In this document: in pieces, positions 19,644 to 28,126 of the stretch | How positions within the stretch are numbered: position 1 is the first letter of the stretch | Layout of the letters: each line of letters starts with the position of its first letter | Source: Acidobacteriota bacterium | GTDB lineage: Bacteria; Acidobacteriota; Polarisedimenticolia; JAPUKU01 | NCBI GenBank assembly: GCA_027295505.1 | Contig: JAPUKU010000254.1 | Location: forward strand, 1 to 39,545 | Direction: 5' to 3' | Length of the DNA: 39,545 nt | Translations under genes and position numbers: made by a program | The notes under the pieces: model-generated | The model's input: the letters and a program-made list of their open reading frames with translations, nothing else | Databases searched by the model: none | What the model was told of the DNA's origin: nothing

Positions 19644-20567
19644 ATGAGCCTGACGGACGAGATCCTGCACCCTCTTCACAGGCACCCGTGGGGGGGGCTC
19701 CTGGAGAATGCAGTCGATCCCGAACTGGCCGATCTGGTCATTGTCGGCCTGCCCTACGACGGCGGCGTGTCGTTCCGCCGCGGCGCGGCCGCGGGGCCGG
19801 CGCGAGTGCGGCAGGTCTCCACCCTCGGTTCGGCGGTGACCGAGGATGGCATGATCCTTCGCGACCTGAAGATCGCCGACCTCGGTGATCTGGAACCCTC
19901 CGAGCCGACACATGCTTATTTCGAGGCCGTGGCTTCGCGGCTGTCGAAGCTTCCCAAAGAGTCTTTCCTGATCGGGCTGGGCGGGGATCATTCCGTCAGC
20001 GTTCCCCTGCACCGCTCGGTGGCGCAGCGCTGGTGCGAACCGTTTGGAATCGTGCACATCGACGCTCATCCCGATCTGTTCGAGATCTACGCCGGCGATC
20101 GCCTGTCGCATGCTTGTCCGCTGCGCCGCGCGGCTGAGCTCAGCCACGTGGGCCCGGAGCGGATCATCAGCCTTGGCATTCGCTCCGTCTGCGACGTGGA
20201 GGTCGAATATGCCAGTCGCGCCGGTTTGCGGATGATCACCGCCAAGGAGATGGCTCGACGTGATCTCGACGATGTGGTGGGCGAGGTGGCGGAACGCCTG
20301 TCCGGTCTGTCGCGTATCTACCTCGACATCGACATCGACGCCCTCGACCCGTCCGCGGCACCGGGCACCGGGTACCCCGAACCGGGTGGCTTGTCGTCGA
20401 GAGAGTTCCTCACGCTGATCGAGCGGTTGTTCGACAAGCTTCCGATCCGCTCGATGGGACTCGTGGAGATCGCACCCCCACTGGACGTCAACGACCTGAC
20501 CTCGTTCGTGGGCATGCGCACCATCTTCGAAGTAATGGGACACCTGCAGCGCCGGAAGTCCGCATAG
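19644..20567 (+). CDS. Agmatinase/arginase (ureohydrolase) family protein
   Basis: GLGGDHSVSVPL, HIDAHPDL, DIDIDALDPSAAPGTGYPEPGG Mn-binding motifs. Confidence 0.92.
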   Translation: MSLTDEILHPLHRHPWGGLLENAVDPELADLVIVGLPYDGGVSFRRGAAAGPARVRQVSTLGSAVTEDGMILRDLKIADLGDLEPSEPTHAYFEAVASRLSKLPKESFLIGLGGDHSVSVPLHRSVAQRWCEPFGIVHIDAHPDLFEIYAGDRLSHACPLRRAAELSHVGPERIISLGIRSVCDVEVEYASRAGLRMITAKEMARRDLDDVVGEVAERLSGLSRIYLDIDIDALDPSAAPGTGYPEPGGLSSREFLTLIERLFDKLPIRSMGLVEIAPPLDVNDLTSFVGMRTIFEVMGHLQRRKSA

Positions 20568-20629
20568 ACACGATCCTGGCGCTCACCGGATGTCTCCCGC
20601 GGCCTGCGGCAGGACGCTGATTTTCCGCG

Positions 20630-20638
20630 TGCTATAAT
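20630..20638 (+). promoter_or_regulatory. Candidate extended -10 upstream of the thiolase gene
   Basis: TGCTATAAT, followed by SD GGAGGAGT before the ATG at 20692. Confidence 0.45.
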
Positions 20639-20691
20639 CCGCCCGTTCTTCTCCCTCGCGCGCACCTGGCACCTTCCCGGAGGAGTAATCG

Positions 20692-21885
20692 ATGGCGAAC
20701 AACGCCCATCCCGTCATTCTCAGCGCCGTGAGAACACCGGTGGGTCGCTTCCTGGGGACCCTGAAGTCGTTCACGGCCCCCGAACTCGGATCCATCGTCG
20801 TGCGCGAGGCCGTCAAGCGCGCCGGCCTCGAGCCGGACGCGGTCGACGAGGTCATCATGGGCAACGTCCTTCAGGCCGGGGTCGGCCAGAACCCGGCGCG
20901 CCAGGCCGCCCTCAAAGCTGGGCTGCCCGTGACCGTCGGCGCGCTCACCATCAACAAGGTCTGCGGATCCGGCCTCAAGGCGGTGATGCTGGCCGCCCAG
21001 GCCGTGCGGCTGGGCGATGCCGGGGTCATTGTGGCGGGCGGCATGGAGAGCATGAGCCGTGCGCCGTACCTGCTGCGTGGCGCCCGAGAGGGCTACCGGC
21101 TCGGTCACGCTGACATGGTCGATGTCATGATCCACGACGGGCTCTGGGAGGCTTACGAGAACTACCACATGGGCTGCACTGCCGAGGTGATCTCCGAGAA
21201 ATACCGGATCAGCCGTAAGGAGCAGGACGCCTGGGCTGTGCGCAGCCACCAGCGCGCCATCGAGGCGACCGAAGCCGGACACTTCCGCGATGAGATCGTT
21301 CCCGTCGAGGTGCCGCAGCGCAAGAAGCCGCCGCTGAATTTTGATACGGACGAGACGATGCGGCGCGACACCTCCATGGAGGCCCTCGCCCGCCTCAAGC
21401 CGGCCTTCAAGGAGAATGGCACGGTGACGGCAGGAAACTCGCCGGGAGTGAACGACGGTGCTGCGGCCGTGGTCGTGGCCACACCGGAGCAGGCCAAACG
21501 CTCCGGTGTCGAACCCCTGGGTGAGATTGTGGCCCACGCCACCAGTGGCATCGAGCCATCGCTGATCATGATGGCGCCGCTCGAAGCCATGAAGCTCTGC
21601 CTGGCACGGGCCGGCTGGTCGCTCAAAGAGGTCGACCTGATCGAAATCAATGAAGCTTTCTCGGCACAGCTCGTGGCGCTGGTGCGCGAGCTCAAACTCG
21701 ATGAAGAGCGTGTGAACGTTCAGGGTGGCGCGGTGGCTCTGGGGCATCCGATCGGAGCCAGCGGTGGCCGCGTCCTGACCACGCTGCTGCACCTCATGAA
21801 GCGGCGCGGCGCCAGGCGGGGCCTGGCGACCCTGTGCCTGGGCGGAGGAAACGCCGTGGCCATGGCGATTGAAAGGGCCCGTTGA
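20692..21885 (+). CDS. Acetyl-CoA acetyltransferase (thiolase)
   Basis: [56 protein letters not shown]. Confidence 0.96.
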   Translation: MANNAHPVILSAVRTPVGRFLGTLKSFTAPELGSIVVREAVKRAGLEPDAVDEVIMGNVLQAGVGQNPARQAALKAGLPVTVGALTINKVCGSGLKAVMLAAQAVRLGDAGVIVAGGMESMSRAPYLLRGAREGYRLGHADMVDVMIHDGLWEAYENYHMGCTAEVISEKYRISRKEQDAWAVRSHQRAIEATEAGHFRDEIVPVEVPQRKKPPLNFDTDETMRRDTSMEALARLKPAFKENGTVTAGNSPGVNDGAAAVVVATPEQAKRSGVEPLGEIVAHATSGIEPSLIMMAPLEAMKLCLARAGWSLKEVDLIEINEAFSAQLVALVRELKLDEERVNVQGGAVALGHPIGASGGRVLTTLLHLMKRRGARRGLATLCLGGGNAVAMAIERAR

Positions 21886-22787
21886 TGGCGGCTGCAGACA
21901 AGCTTGCAATCATCGGTAGCGGAACCATGGGCGCCGGTATCGCCCAGGTTGCCGCAGTGTCGGGGATCGAGGTCCTGATCGTCGAGGTCGACCGCAAAGC
22001 CGCCGAAACCGGGCGCCAGCGCATCACCTCGGGCGTGCAGCGCGGCGTTGACAAAGGGAAAATTCCCGCCGGCGAACGCGACCGGATCCTGGCGCGTGTC
22101 CGGTTCGCCTCCACCCTGAAGGAAGCTGCAGATGCCGACTTCGTCGTCGAGGCAGCGCCGGAGACCGAAGACCTGAAGCAAAAGATATTTGCTGAGCTCG
22201 ACCGCGAGTGCAGGAAGGACGTCATCCTGGCGAGCAACACTTCCTCGATCTCGATCACCCGCATCGCTGCCGCAACCGGGCGCGCCGATCGGATCATCGG
22301 CATGCACTTCTTCAATCCGGTGCCGGCCATGCAGCTGGTGGAGATCATCCGCGCCCAGGCCACTTCCGATGAAACGTTCGCGGCCACCCGCGATCTGGCC
22401 GTGCGCATGGGCAAAACTGCCGTCGAGGTGCATGACTTCCCGGGATTCGTCTCCAACCGCGTCCTGATGCCGATGATCAACGAGGCTACCTTCGCGCTCA
22501 TGGAAGGTGTTGCCAGCGCCGAGGCAATCGATCAGGTGATGGTCCTGGGGATGAACCACCCGATGGGGCCCCTTGCGCTCGCTGATCTGATCGGTCTCGA
22601 TGTCTGCCTGCACACCATGGAGGTGCTGCAGCGGGGGCACGGCGATCCGAAGTACCGCCCCTGCCCACTGATGCGGCGCATGGTTGACGCCGGTCACCTT
22701 GGCCGAAAGACTGGACATGGCTTTTTCACCTACCCCGCCAGAGCACCGCAGCCGTCCGCTTCCGGCGCCGGTCGTCATCGCTCCTGA
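21885..22787 (+). CDS. 3-hydroxybutyryl-CoA / 3-hydroxyacyl-CoA dehydrogenase
   Basis: LAIIGSGTMGAGIAQVAA Rossmann motif; SNTSSISITRIAAATGRADRIIGMHFFNPVPAMQLVEII. ATG overlaps the thiolase stop by 1 nt. Confidence 0.95.
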   Translation: MAAADKLAIIGSGTMGAGIAQVAAVSGIEVLIVEVDRKAAETGRQRITSGVQRGVDKGKIPAGERDRILARVRFASTLKEAADADFVVEAAPETEDLKQKIFAELDRECRKDVILASNTSSISITRIAAATGRADRIIGMHFFNPVPAMQLVEIIRAQATSDETFAATRDLAVRMGKTAVEVHDFPGFVSNRVLMPMINEATFALMEGVASAEAIDQVMVLGMNHPMGPLALADLIGLDVCLHTMEVLQRGHGDPKYRPCPLMRRMVDAGHLGRKTGHGFFTYPARAPQPSASGAGRHRS

Positions 22788-22799
22788 GGAGACCGACGG

Positions 22800-25700
22800 G
22801 TGCGCACCCGCCACGCCCTCCGCCATTCCGAGCCAGAAGCCGGTGTGGCCGGTTTCCTCGAATCGATCGCGGCATCTCCAAAGCTGGGCCCCTGCGTGGT
22901 TCATCGCGACACCATTCCCGCTGAACCGGCACAGCTGAAGCCAATCCCTTCCTGGATCGATCCGCGGCTGCGGGCGGCGCTGAAGCGCCAGGGCATCGAA
23001 AAACTTTACTCCCACCAAGCCCAGGCCTTGCGGCTGGCGCACGGGGGCCGGGATGTGCTGGCAGTCACACCGACGGCCAGCGGCAAGAGCCTCATCTACC
23101 TGCTGCCGATCCTGCAGGGCTGTCTCGAGGATCCCGCACGCCGTGCCATCCTCATCTACCCGTTCAAGGCGCTCGAGCAGGATCAGCGCGACGCGATCCG
23201 GGAGCTCACCGGAGATCTGGGACCGGGAGCACCGAGTCTGGCGATTTACGACGGGGACACGCCGGTTCAGGAGCGCAAGCGCATCCGCGCAAATCCTCCC
23301 AACCTTCTGATCACCAACCCGGACATGCTGCACCTGGGTCTTCTCGCCTACCACGCTGAGTGGTCGTCGCTGCTGTCAAACCTGGCGTATCTGGTGGTGG
23401 ACGAGCTCCACGTCTACCGGGGTATCTTTGGCTGCCACATGGCCCACGTCCTCAGGCGACTGCAGCGCGTGTGTGCGGGACATGGATCCCGGCCCCAGCT
23501 CTTCGCGTCCTCGGCCACGGTCGCCAACCCGCAGGAGCTCGGCCAGCTGCTCACTGGTCGTGACTTTGCGCTGATCGACTCATGCGGTGCGCCGCGCCAG
23601 ATCCGCCACCTGATGTTCTTTAACCCGGCGCTGCGCATGAGCCCCTACACCGCAGCAGCACATCTTTTCAGCGAGGCGGTACTGGCCGGACACCGCACGA
23701 TCGCCTTCACCAAAGCCCGCCGCATCACCGAACTGATCCATTCATGGGTCCTGCAGGGACACCCGGAACTCTCTGGACGCATCAGCTCCTACCGCGCCGG
23801 CTATCTTCCGGAGGAACGCCGCGCGATCGAGCAGAGGCTCTTCCGCGGAGAAATAACTGGCGTGATCTCCACGAGCGCGCTGGAACTGGGGGTCGACATC
23901 GGCGGCCTCGATCTGTGTCTGCTCATCGGCTACCCGGGAAGCATCGTCAGCACCTGGCAGCGCATGGGGCGCACGGGGCGCGGCTCCCGCGAGTCAGCCG
24001 CCATTCTGGTCGCCCTCCCCGACGCCCTGGATCAGTACTTCATGTCGCACCCGGATCAGTTCCGGGCGCGGGGGTACGAGCCGGTAGTGCTCGACCCGGC
24101 GAATCCCGAGGTGGCCCGGGCCCACCTGATCTGCGCGGGCGCCGAGCAACCCATCACCCCCGACGACCGTGAACTCTACGGCGACGAGATCTACGGCATG
24201 CTTCCGGAGCTCGAACGCACGCACGCCCTGGTGCGCGACGCCACCGAGGAACGATGGTATGCGCTCCGGCGCCGGCCGCAGCGGTTGCTGAGCCTACGCT
24301 CGACCGGCCAGGCGTTCCGCATCCAGACTCCCCCCGGCCGTCTGGTGGGCACGGTCGATCCGGTTCGGGCTTACTTCGAGTGCCACCCCGGAGCGATCTA
24401 CCTGCACCAGGGCCAGGCATACAAGGTCCGCACCATGGATCACGATGCGCGCAAGGTGACGGTGGAGCGTGCCGATGTCGACTATTACACCGAAGCGCTG
24501 GCCGACAAGCAGACGGAGATCCTGGAGGAGTTCGAATCAAGGTCGATCGAAACCATGACGCTGCACGTGGGCCGCATCCGTGTCACCGAGCAGGTTACGG
24601 GGTACGCGCGCCGCCGCCTTTTCAGCCAGGAGCGGCTGGGCGAGGAAACGCTCGACCTTCCGCCCGTGCAGTTCGAGACCGTAGGGTTATGGATGGCGCT
24701 TCCCCAGGCTCTCACCACCCTCGCCACATCCCGCGGCCATCATTTCATGGGCTCGATCCATGCCGTGGAGCACTGCGCGATCTCGCTGGCCCCCCTCTAT
24801 GCTGCCTGCGACCGCGGTGACCTGGGAGGGATTTCGTATCCGCTCAACCCACAGGTGGGATCAGCAGCGATCTTCATTTATGATGGCCACCCCGGCGGCA
24901 TCGGCCTGTCGCGCAGGACGTACGCTGCCCTCGAAGATCTGCTGCGTCAGACGCTGGAGACATTGCGTGGCTGCCCGTGCGAGGAAGGCTGCCCATCCTG
25001 CATCCACTCCCCTAAGTGCGGCAACGGTAACAAACCGCTCGACAAGGCGGGGGCGGTGTTCGTCCTGGAGGCTCTCACCGGCGAGATTGATCTGGGGATT
25101 GAGCCGCACCCCCTGACGACTCCGCTAAAAGCAAAACCAACACCGGCGAAAAATCTTATAATAACGGGAGAACAACCCATGCCCTCCAATGAATCATCAC
25201 AACGTCTCCACACAGCCGGAGGCCGTGGAACGCACCCGGGCATGTTGTCCGCCTCCGACTCTCAAGGTGACCTTTTCGGACCCGGGGGTTCGGGGGGTGG
25301 CAGTGACAGAGGCACGGGCCCCGGCGCCGAGGGTGGCGGAAGTTCCTCCGGGACGGGCGGCACAGGCAGTCTCCCCGAGGGAAAGATCCTGATCTTCGAT
25401 CTCGAGACTCAGAAAAGCGCCGATGAGGTGGGCGGCTGGAGCCATATCGACAAGATGGGTCTCGGCCTTGCGGTGACATTCGACCTGCACAGGGAGAAAT
25501 TCCTGGTTTTCTTTGAACAGAATGTGGAGAAGCTTCTGATCGAGCTGCTGAGCGCCGATCTGGTTGTCGGTTTCAACGTCAAGCGGTTCGATTACACGGT
25601 GCTGCGGCCCTACACGGATGTCGACCTCGCGAAGCGCCTTTCCACCCTCGACATGCTCGAACACATCAAGGAGAAGCTCGGCTTTCGCCTCAAGCTCAAC

Positions 25701-25913
25701 TCACTCGCCGCCGCCACGCTCAACGAGACCAAAACGGCCGACGGGCTGCAGAGTCTCAAGTGGTGGAAGGAAGGTCGCTATGATCTGATCGAGATGTACT
25801 GCAAGAAGGACGTGGAAGTCACCTCACGCCTGTACCGCTTCGGCCGCAAGAATGGCTACCTCCTCTACCACGACCTGGAACAACGCAAGGTGCGCCTGCC
25901 GGTGGAGTTTTAG
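22800..25913 (+). CDS. Fused DEAD/DEAH helicase-DUF1998 (YprA/MrfA-like) and DEDDy RNase H-like exonuclease (YprB/MrfB-like)
   Basis: Walker A TPTASGKS, DELH, SAT, GRTGRG, zinc cluster CPCEEGCPSCIHSPKCGN; Gly/Ser linker; FDLETQ, VVGFNVKRFDY and YCKKD exonuclease motifs in one continuous frame. GTG start. Confidence 0.92.
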   Translation: MRTRHALRHSEPEAGVAGFLESIAASPKLGPCVVHRDTIPAEPAQLKPIPSWIDPRLRAALKRQGIEKLYSHQAQALRLAHGGRDVLAVTPTASGKSLIYLLPILQGCLEDPARRAILIYPFKALEQDQRDAIRELTGDLGPGAPSLAIYDGDTPVQERKRIRANPPNLLITNPDMLHLGLLAYHAEWSSLLSNLAYLVVDELHVYRGIFGCHMAHVLRRLQRVCAGHGSRPQLFASSATVANPQELGQLLTGRDFALIDSCGAPRQIRHLMFFNPALRMSPYTAAAHLFSEAVLAGHRTIAFTKARRITELIHSWVLQGHPELSGRISSYRAGYLPEERRAIEQRLFRGEITGVISTSALELGVDIGGLDLCLLIGYPGSIVSTWQRMGRTGRGSRESAAILVALPDALDQYFMSHPDQFRARGYEPVVLDPANPEVARAHLICAGAEQPITPDDRELYGDEIYGMLPELERTHALVRDATEERWYALRRRPQRLLSLRSTGQAFRIQTPPGRLVGTVDPVRAYFECHPGAIYLHQGQAYKVRTMDHDARKVTVERADVDYYTEALADKQTEILEEFESRSIETMTLHVGRIRVTEQVTGYARRRLFSQERLGEETLDLPPVQFETVGLWMALPQALTTLATSRGHHFMGSIHAVEHCAISLAPLYAACDRGDLGGISYPLNPQVGSAAIFIYDGHPGGIGLSRRTYAALEDLLRQTLETLRGCPCEEGCPSCIHSPKCGNGNKPLDKAGAVFVLEALTGEIDLGIEPHPLTTPLKAKPTPAKNLIITGEQPMPSNESSQRLHTAGGRGTHPGMLSASDSQGDLFGPGGSGGGSDRGTGPGAEGGGSSSGTGGTGSLPEGKILIFDLETQKSADEVGGWSHIDKMGLGLAVTFDLHREKFLVFFEQNVEKLLIELLSADLVVGFNVKRFDYTVLRPYTDVDLAKRLSTLDMLEHIKEKLGFRLKLNSLAAATLNETKTADGLQSLKWWKEGRYDLIEMYCKKDVEVTSRLYRFGRKNGYLLYHDLEQRKVRLPVEF

Positions 25914-26062
25914 CTGCTCCGAGAGCACCGTCGACAGCACCGTCGGCTCGATCGGCCACTGAACCGGATCACAACGGTATTCGAACGGGCTCCCATTAGT
26001 AGTAAAGCTGTCCGAACCGTCCCAGAACCCGCCTGAAGAGTTCTCACTTCCCATTGGCAGCA

Positions 26063-26091
26063 TCGACAGATCGGTCCGGATCTGGTAAACA
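26063..26091 (+). promoter_or_regulatory. Candidate promoter of the YkgJ-like gene
   Basis: TCGACA (26063-26068) - 17 bp - TAAACA (26086-26091), only 6 nt before the ATG. Confidence 0.4.
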
Positions 26092-26097
26092 GGTGGC

Positions 26098-26541
26098 ATG
26101 TCTGTTCAGGATTTCATCGCCACGGGCCTGCGCTTCGAATGCACGGCTTGCGGGAAATGTTGCGTCAACCATGGTGACTACGCACTCGTGTTCCTGACCG
26201 GGCAGGATATCGCCAGGGCCGCTGAGAAGCTCGACCTGAGCAGCAAGGAGTTCTTGAAGAGATATACCCGCCGGGTGCACGGCGAGCGTGTGCTGCAGGA
26301 TAGGGGCGATGGCTGTGTTTTCCTTGATCCGGACGGTCTCTGCCGGATCTACGAGGCACGGCCTCTGCAGTGCCGCACCTTTCCGTTCTGGAAGGAAAAC
26401 CTCAACCCCCACACGTGGAAGAAGGTGATCGCCCGCGACTGCCCCGGCGTGGGCTGCGGGAAGCCCGTGAGCCAGAGCCGTATCGAGATGTTCCTGGAGT
26501 GGGATCGCAAGGGCCACTATCCGGTGCCGGAAAAGACATGA
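26098..26541 (+). CDS. YkgJ-family cysteine-cluster protein
   Basis: CTACGKCC and DGLCRIYEARPLQCRTFPFW motifs. Confidence 0.93.
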   Translation: MSVQDFIATGLRFECTACGKCCVNHGDYALVFLTGQDIARAAEKLDLSSKEFLKRYTRRVHGERVLQDRGDGCVFLDPDGLCRIYEARPLQCRTFPFWKENLNPHTWKKVIARDCPGVGCGKPVSQSRIEMFLEWDRKGHYPVPEKT

Positions 26542-26600
26542 CCTTCTCCGGCGGTGCAGCTCTAATTACTGCAATTTCGTAAGGAACCCTGCACAAAGGG

Positions 26601-26630
26601 AAAAGCCCCGCCGCAAGCGACGGGGCTTTT
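26601..26630. terminator. Bidirectional intrinsic terminator
   Basis: AAAAGCCCCGCCGCAAGCGACGGGGCTTTT: GC-rich stem with A/T tracts on both sides, between convergent genes. Confidence 0.9.
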
Positions 26631-26652
26631 CGTCTTACCGTGATGCGGGAGA

Positions 26653-27087
26653 TCAGACTCCCGATGTGGCAACCGGTCTCGGCGGCATCATGCCCATCCC
26701 GGATCCCAGCGGGGAACCAGGGCGACTCGAGCCACCACCGTACTGGGCGTCACCGAAGCCCAGCATGGGAAATCCAATGAACCCGAAGAGAGCGAGACCG
26801 AAAATCCCAAACGCTGCTCCCTTGCCGAAAGCCTTCGCGATGTCCACCATGAGAACCATGGACACGATCAGGTTGACCACCGGGATGAGCAGAAGCACGA
26901 ACCACCACAGGGGGCGTCGGGCAATCTGCAACAACACGATCACGTTGTAGATGGGCACAATACAGGCCCACCCGGGCTTACCGGCCTTGCTGAATGTTTT
27001 CCACATGCCAGCGATGACCACAACCGTCAGCGCGAGCATTATCAGGCTGAAAACTGAGCCCATCATGCCGACTGCTTCTTGTTCCAT
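26653..27087 (-). CDS. Small membrane protein, DUF5684-like
   Basis: MWKTFSKAGKPGWACIVPIYNVIVLLQIARRPLWWFVLLLIPVVN is typical of this membrane family; SD AGGAGG. Confidence 0.85.
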   Translation of the reverse strand: MEQEAVGMMGSVFSLIMLALTVVVIAGMWKTFSKAGKPGWACIVPIYNVIVLLQIARRPLWWFVLLLIPVVNLIVSMVLMVDIAKAFGKGAAFGIFGLALFGFIGFPMLGFGDAQYGGGSSRPGSPLGSGMGMMPPRPVATSGV

Positions 27088-27187
27088 TGCTCATTCCTCC
27101 TGTCGGTTCGGGGTTGCTCCCGGGCCACGGTTCCTGATGTCTAGCACAGGCACCGTGAGCCCCGGGAGCCCCACCCGGGATTTGGAA

Positions 27188-27736
27188 CTAGGCGCCCAGC
27201 TTCCAGGTCAGGCTGCCCAGGATGTTCGTGTGGGATGAGTCCTGATCGAACGTGTCCTCGTTGATGAACGACACCTCGACGCGCACCGCGACCTTCTTGG
27301 CCTGTCCAAAGAAGAACCGGCTGCCAAAACCGATCTGCGTGGCCGTGGCGCTGTCATCCACTGAGACACCGCCTACTTTGACGTCCACATCGGTCGTTCC
27401 AATACCCACCAGGATGTACGGAACAATCTCCTCGGTGGGGTGGAAGTTGAAAACGCCGTTCACGAACAGCGTCGTCACGTCGAGATCTAAATCTACTCCG
27501 GCCACCTCATCGTCCGCCGAGGTCGAGGAGAACTGCCCCTCGAGCTCGAACAGGTCGGTGAAGTGATATCCGCCACGGATGCCCATCGTGATCCCCGACT
27601 CATCGAACGTGTTGCTGTCGAGCTCGGTAATACCGAAATCCACACCCACTTCTGTATTACCCTCTCCGATACTGGCCATTGCGGGCGTGGAGAGCATCAG
27701 CACAAAAATTGCAATCAAACTCAACCCATGCTTCAT
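27188..27736 (-). CDS. Outer-membrane beta-barrel protein
   Basis: Signal peptide MKHGLSLIAIFVLMLSTPAMA; alternating beta pattern GIRGGYHFTDLFELEGQFS...GFGSRFFFGQAKKVAVRVEVSF; SD AAAGGAG. Confidence 0.85.
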   Translation of the reverse strand: MKHGLSLIAIFVLMLSTPAMASIGEGNTEVGVDFGITELDSNTFDESGITMGIRGGYHFTDLFELEGQFSSTSADDEVAGVDLDLDVTTLFVNGVFNFHPTEEIVPYILVGIGTTDVDVKVGGVSVDDSATATQIGFGSRFFFGQAKKVAVRVEVSFINEDTFDQDSSHTNILGSLTWKLGA

Positions 27737-28126
27737 TGAAAAATCTCCTTTTTCGATATAGAAATTTGTGGTTTCTGGGGTTAGGTTTACTAACTGCTTC
27801 CCGGCTTCTCTTCTAAAGCACCTCTTTCCAGCACGCGGGGCGGCGCGCACTCGTTTGCATTTCCAACTGGCACCCGGCCAGAGCGTCTCGCCCTGCTGTG
27901 TTCCCTCTGACCGGCCCGGGTCAGGCCCGAAACCGTTCATACCAACAATGCATAGTTGAAAACGGCTTAGATACAAATGTTGTTCCATAGAAATACATAT
28001 TCAAGTAATTAAAAATAAAAATGCAACTGCTGGTTTTATGACGGGATCGTCAAGAAAATGACGCCCTGGAAAGCGTCTGAAGCGCTGAAACCTGGTGCTT
28101 TTACGGAACGGATCTACCGGGAGCTG

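Noticed and set aside
20632-21909. 425-aa minus-strand ORF
   Set aside because: Antisense to the thiolase gene with no domain signature.
21720-23354. 544-aa minus-strand ORF
   Set aside because: Antisense shadow of thiolase, dehydrogenase and helicase genes; no recognisable motifs; expected in high-GC DNA.
25280-25380. Repetitive GG-rich stretch as a possible repeat element
   Set aside because: It encodes the Gly/Ser linker in frame; no exact tandem unit.
25824-26099. 91-aa minus ORF reading MPPVYQIRTDLSMLPMGSENSSGGFWDGSDSFTTNGSPFEYRCDP...
   Set aside because: The intergenic part is protein-like and might be a remnant, but no family could be recognised and the 3' half is antisense to the exonuclease domain.
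27770-27970. Possible c-di-GMP or other riboswitch before the beta-barrel gene
   Set aside because: Compared by eye with the GEMM consensus; core GGGACGCAAAGCC-like elements are absent.
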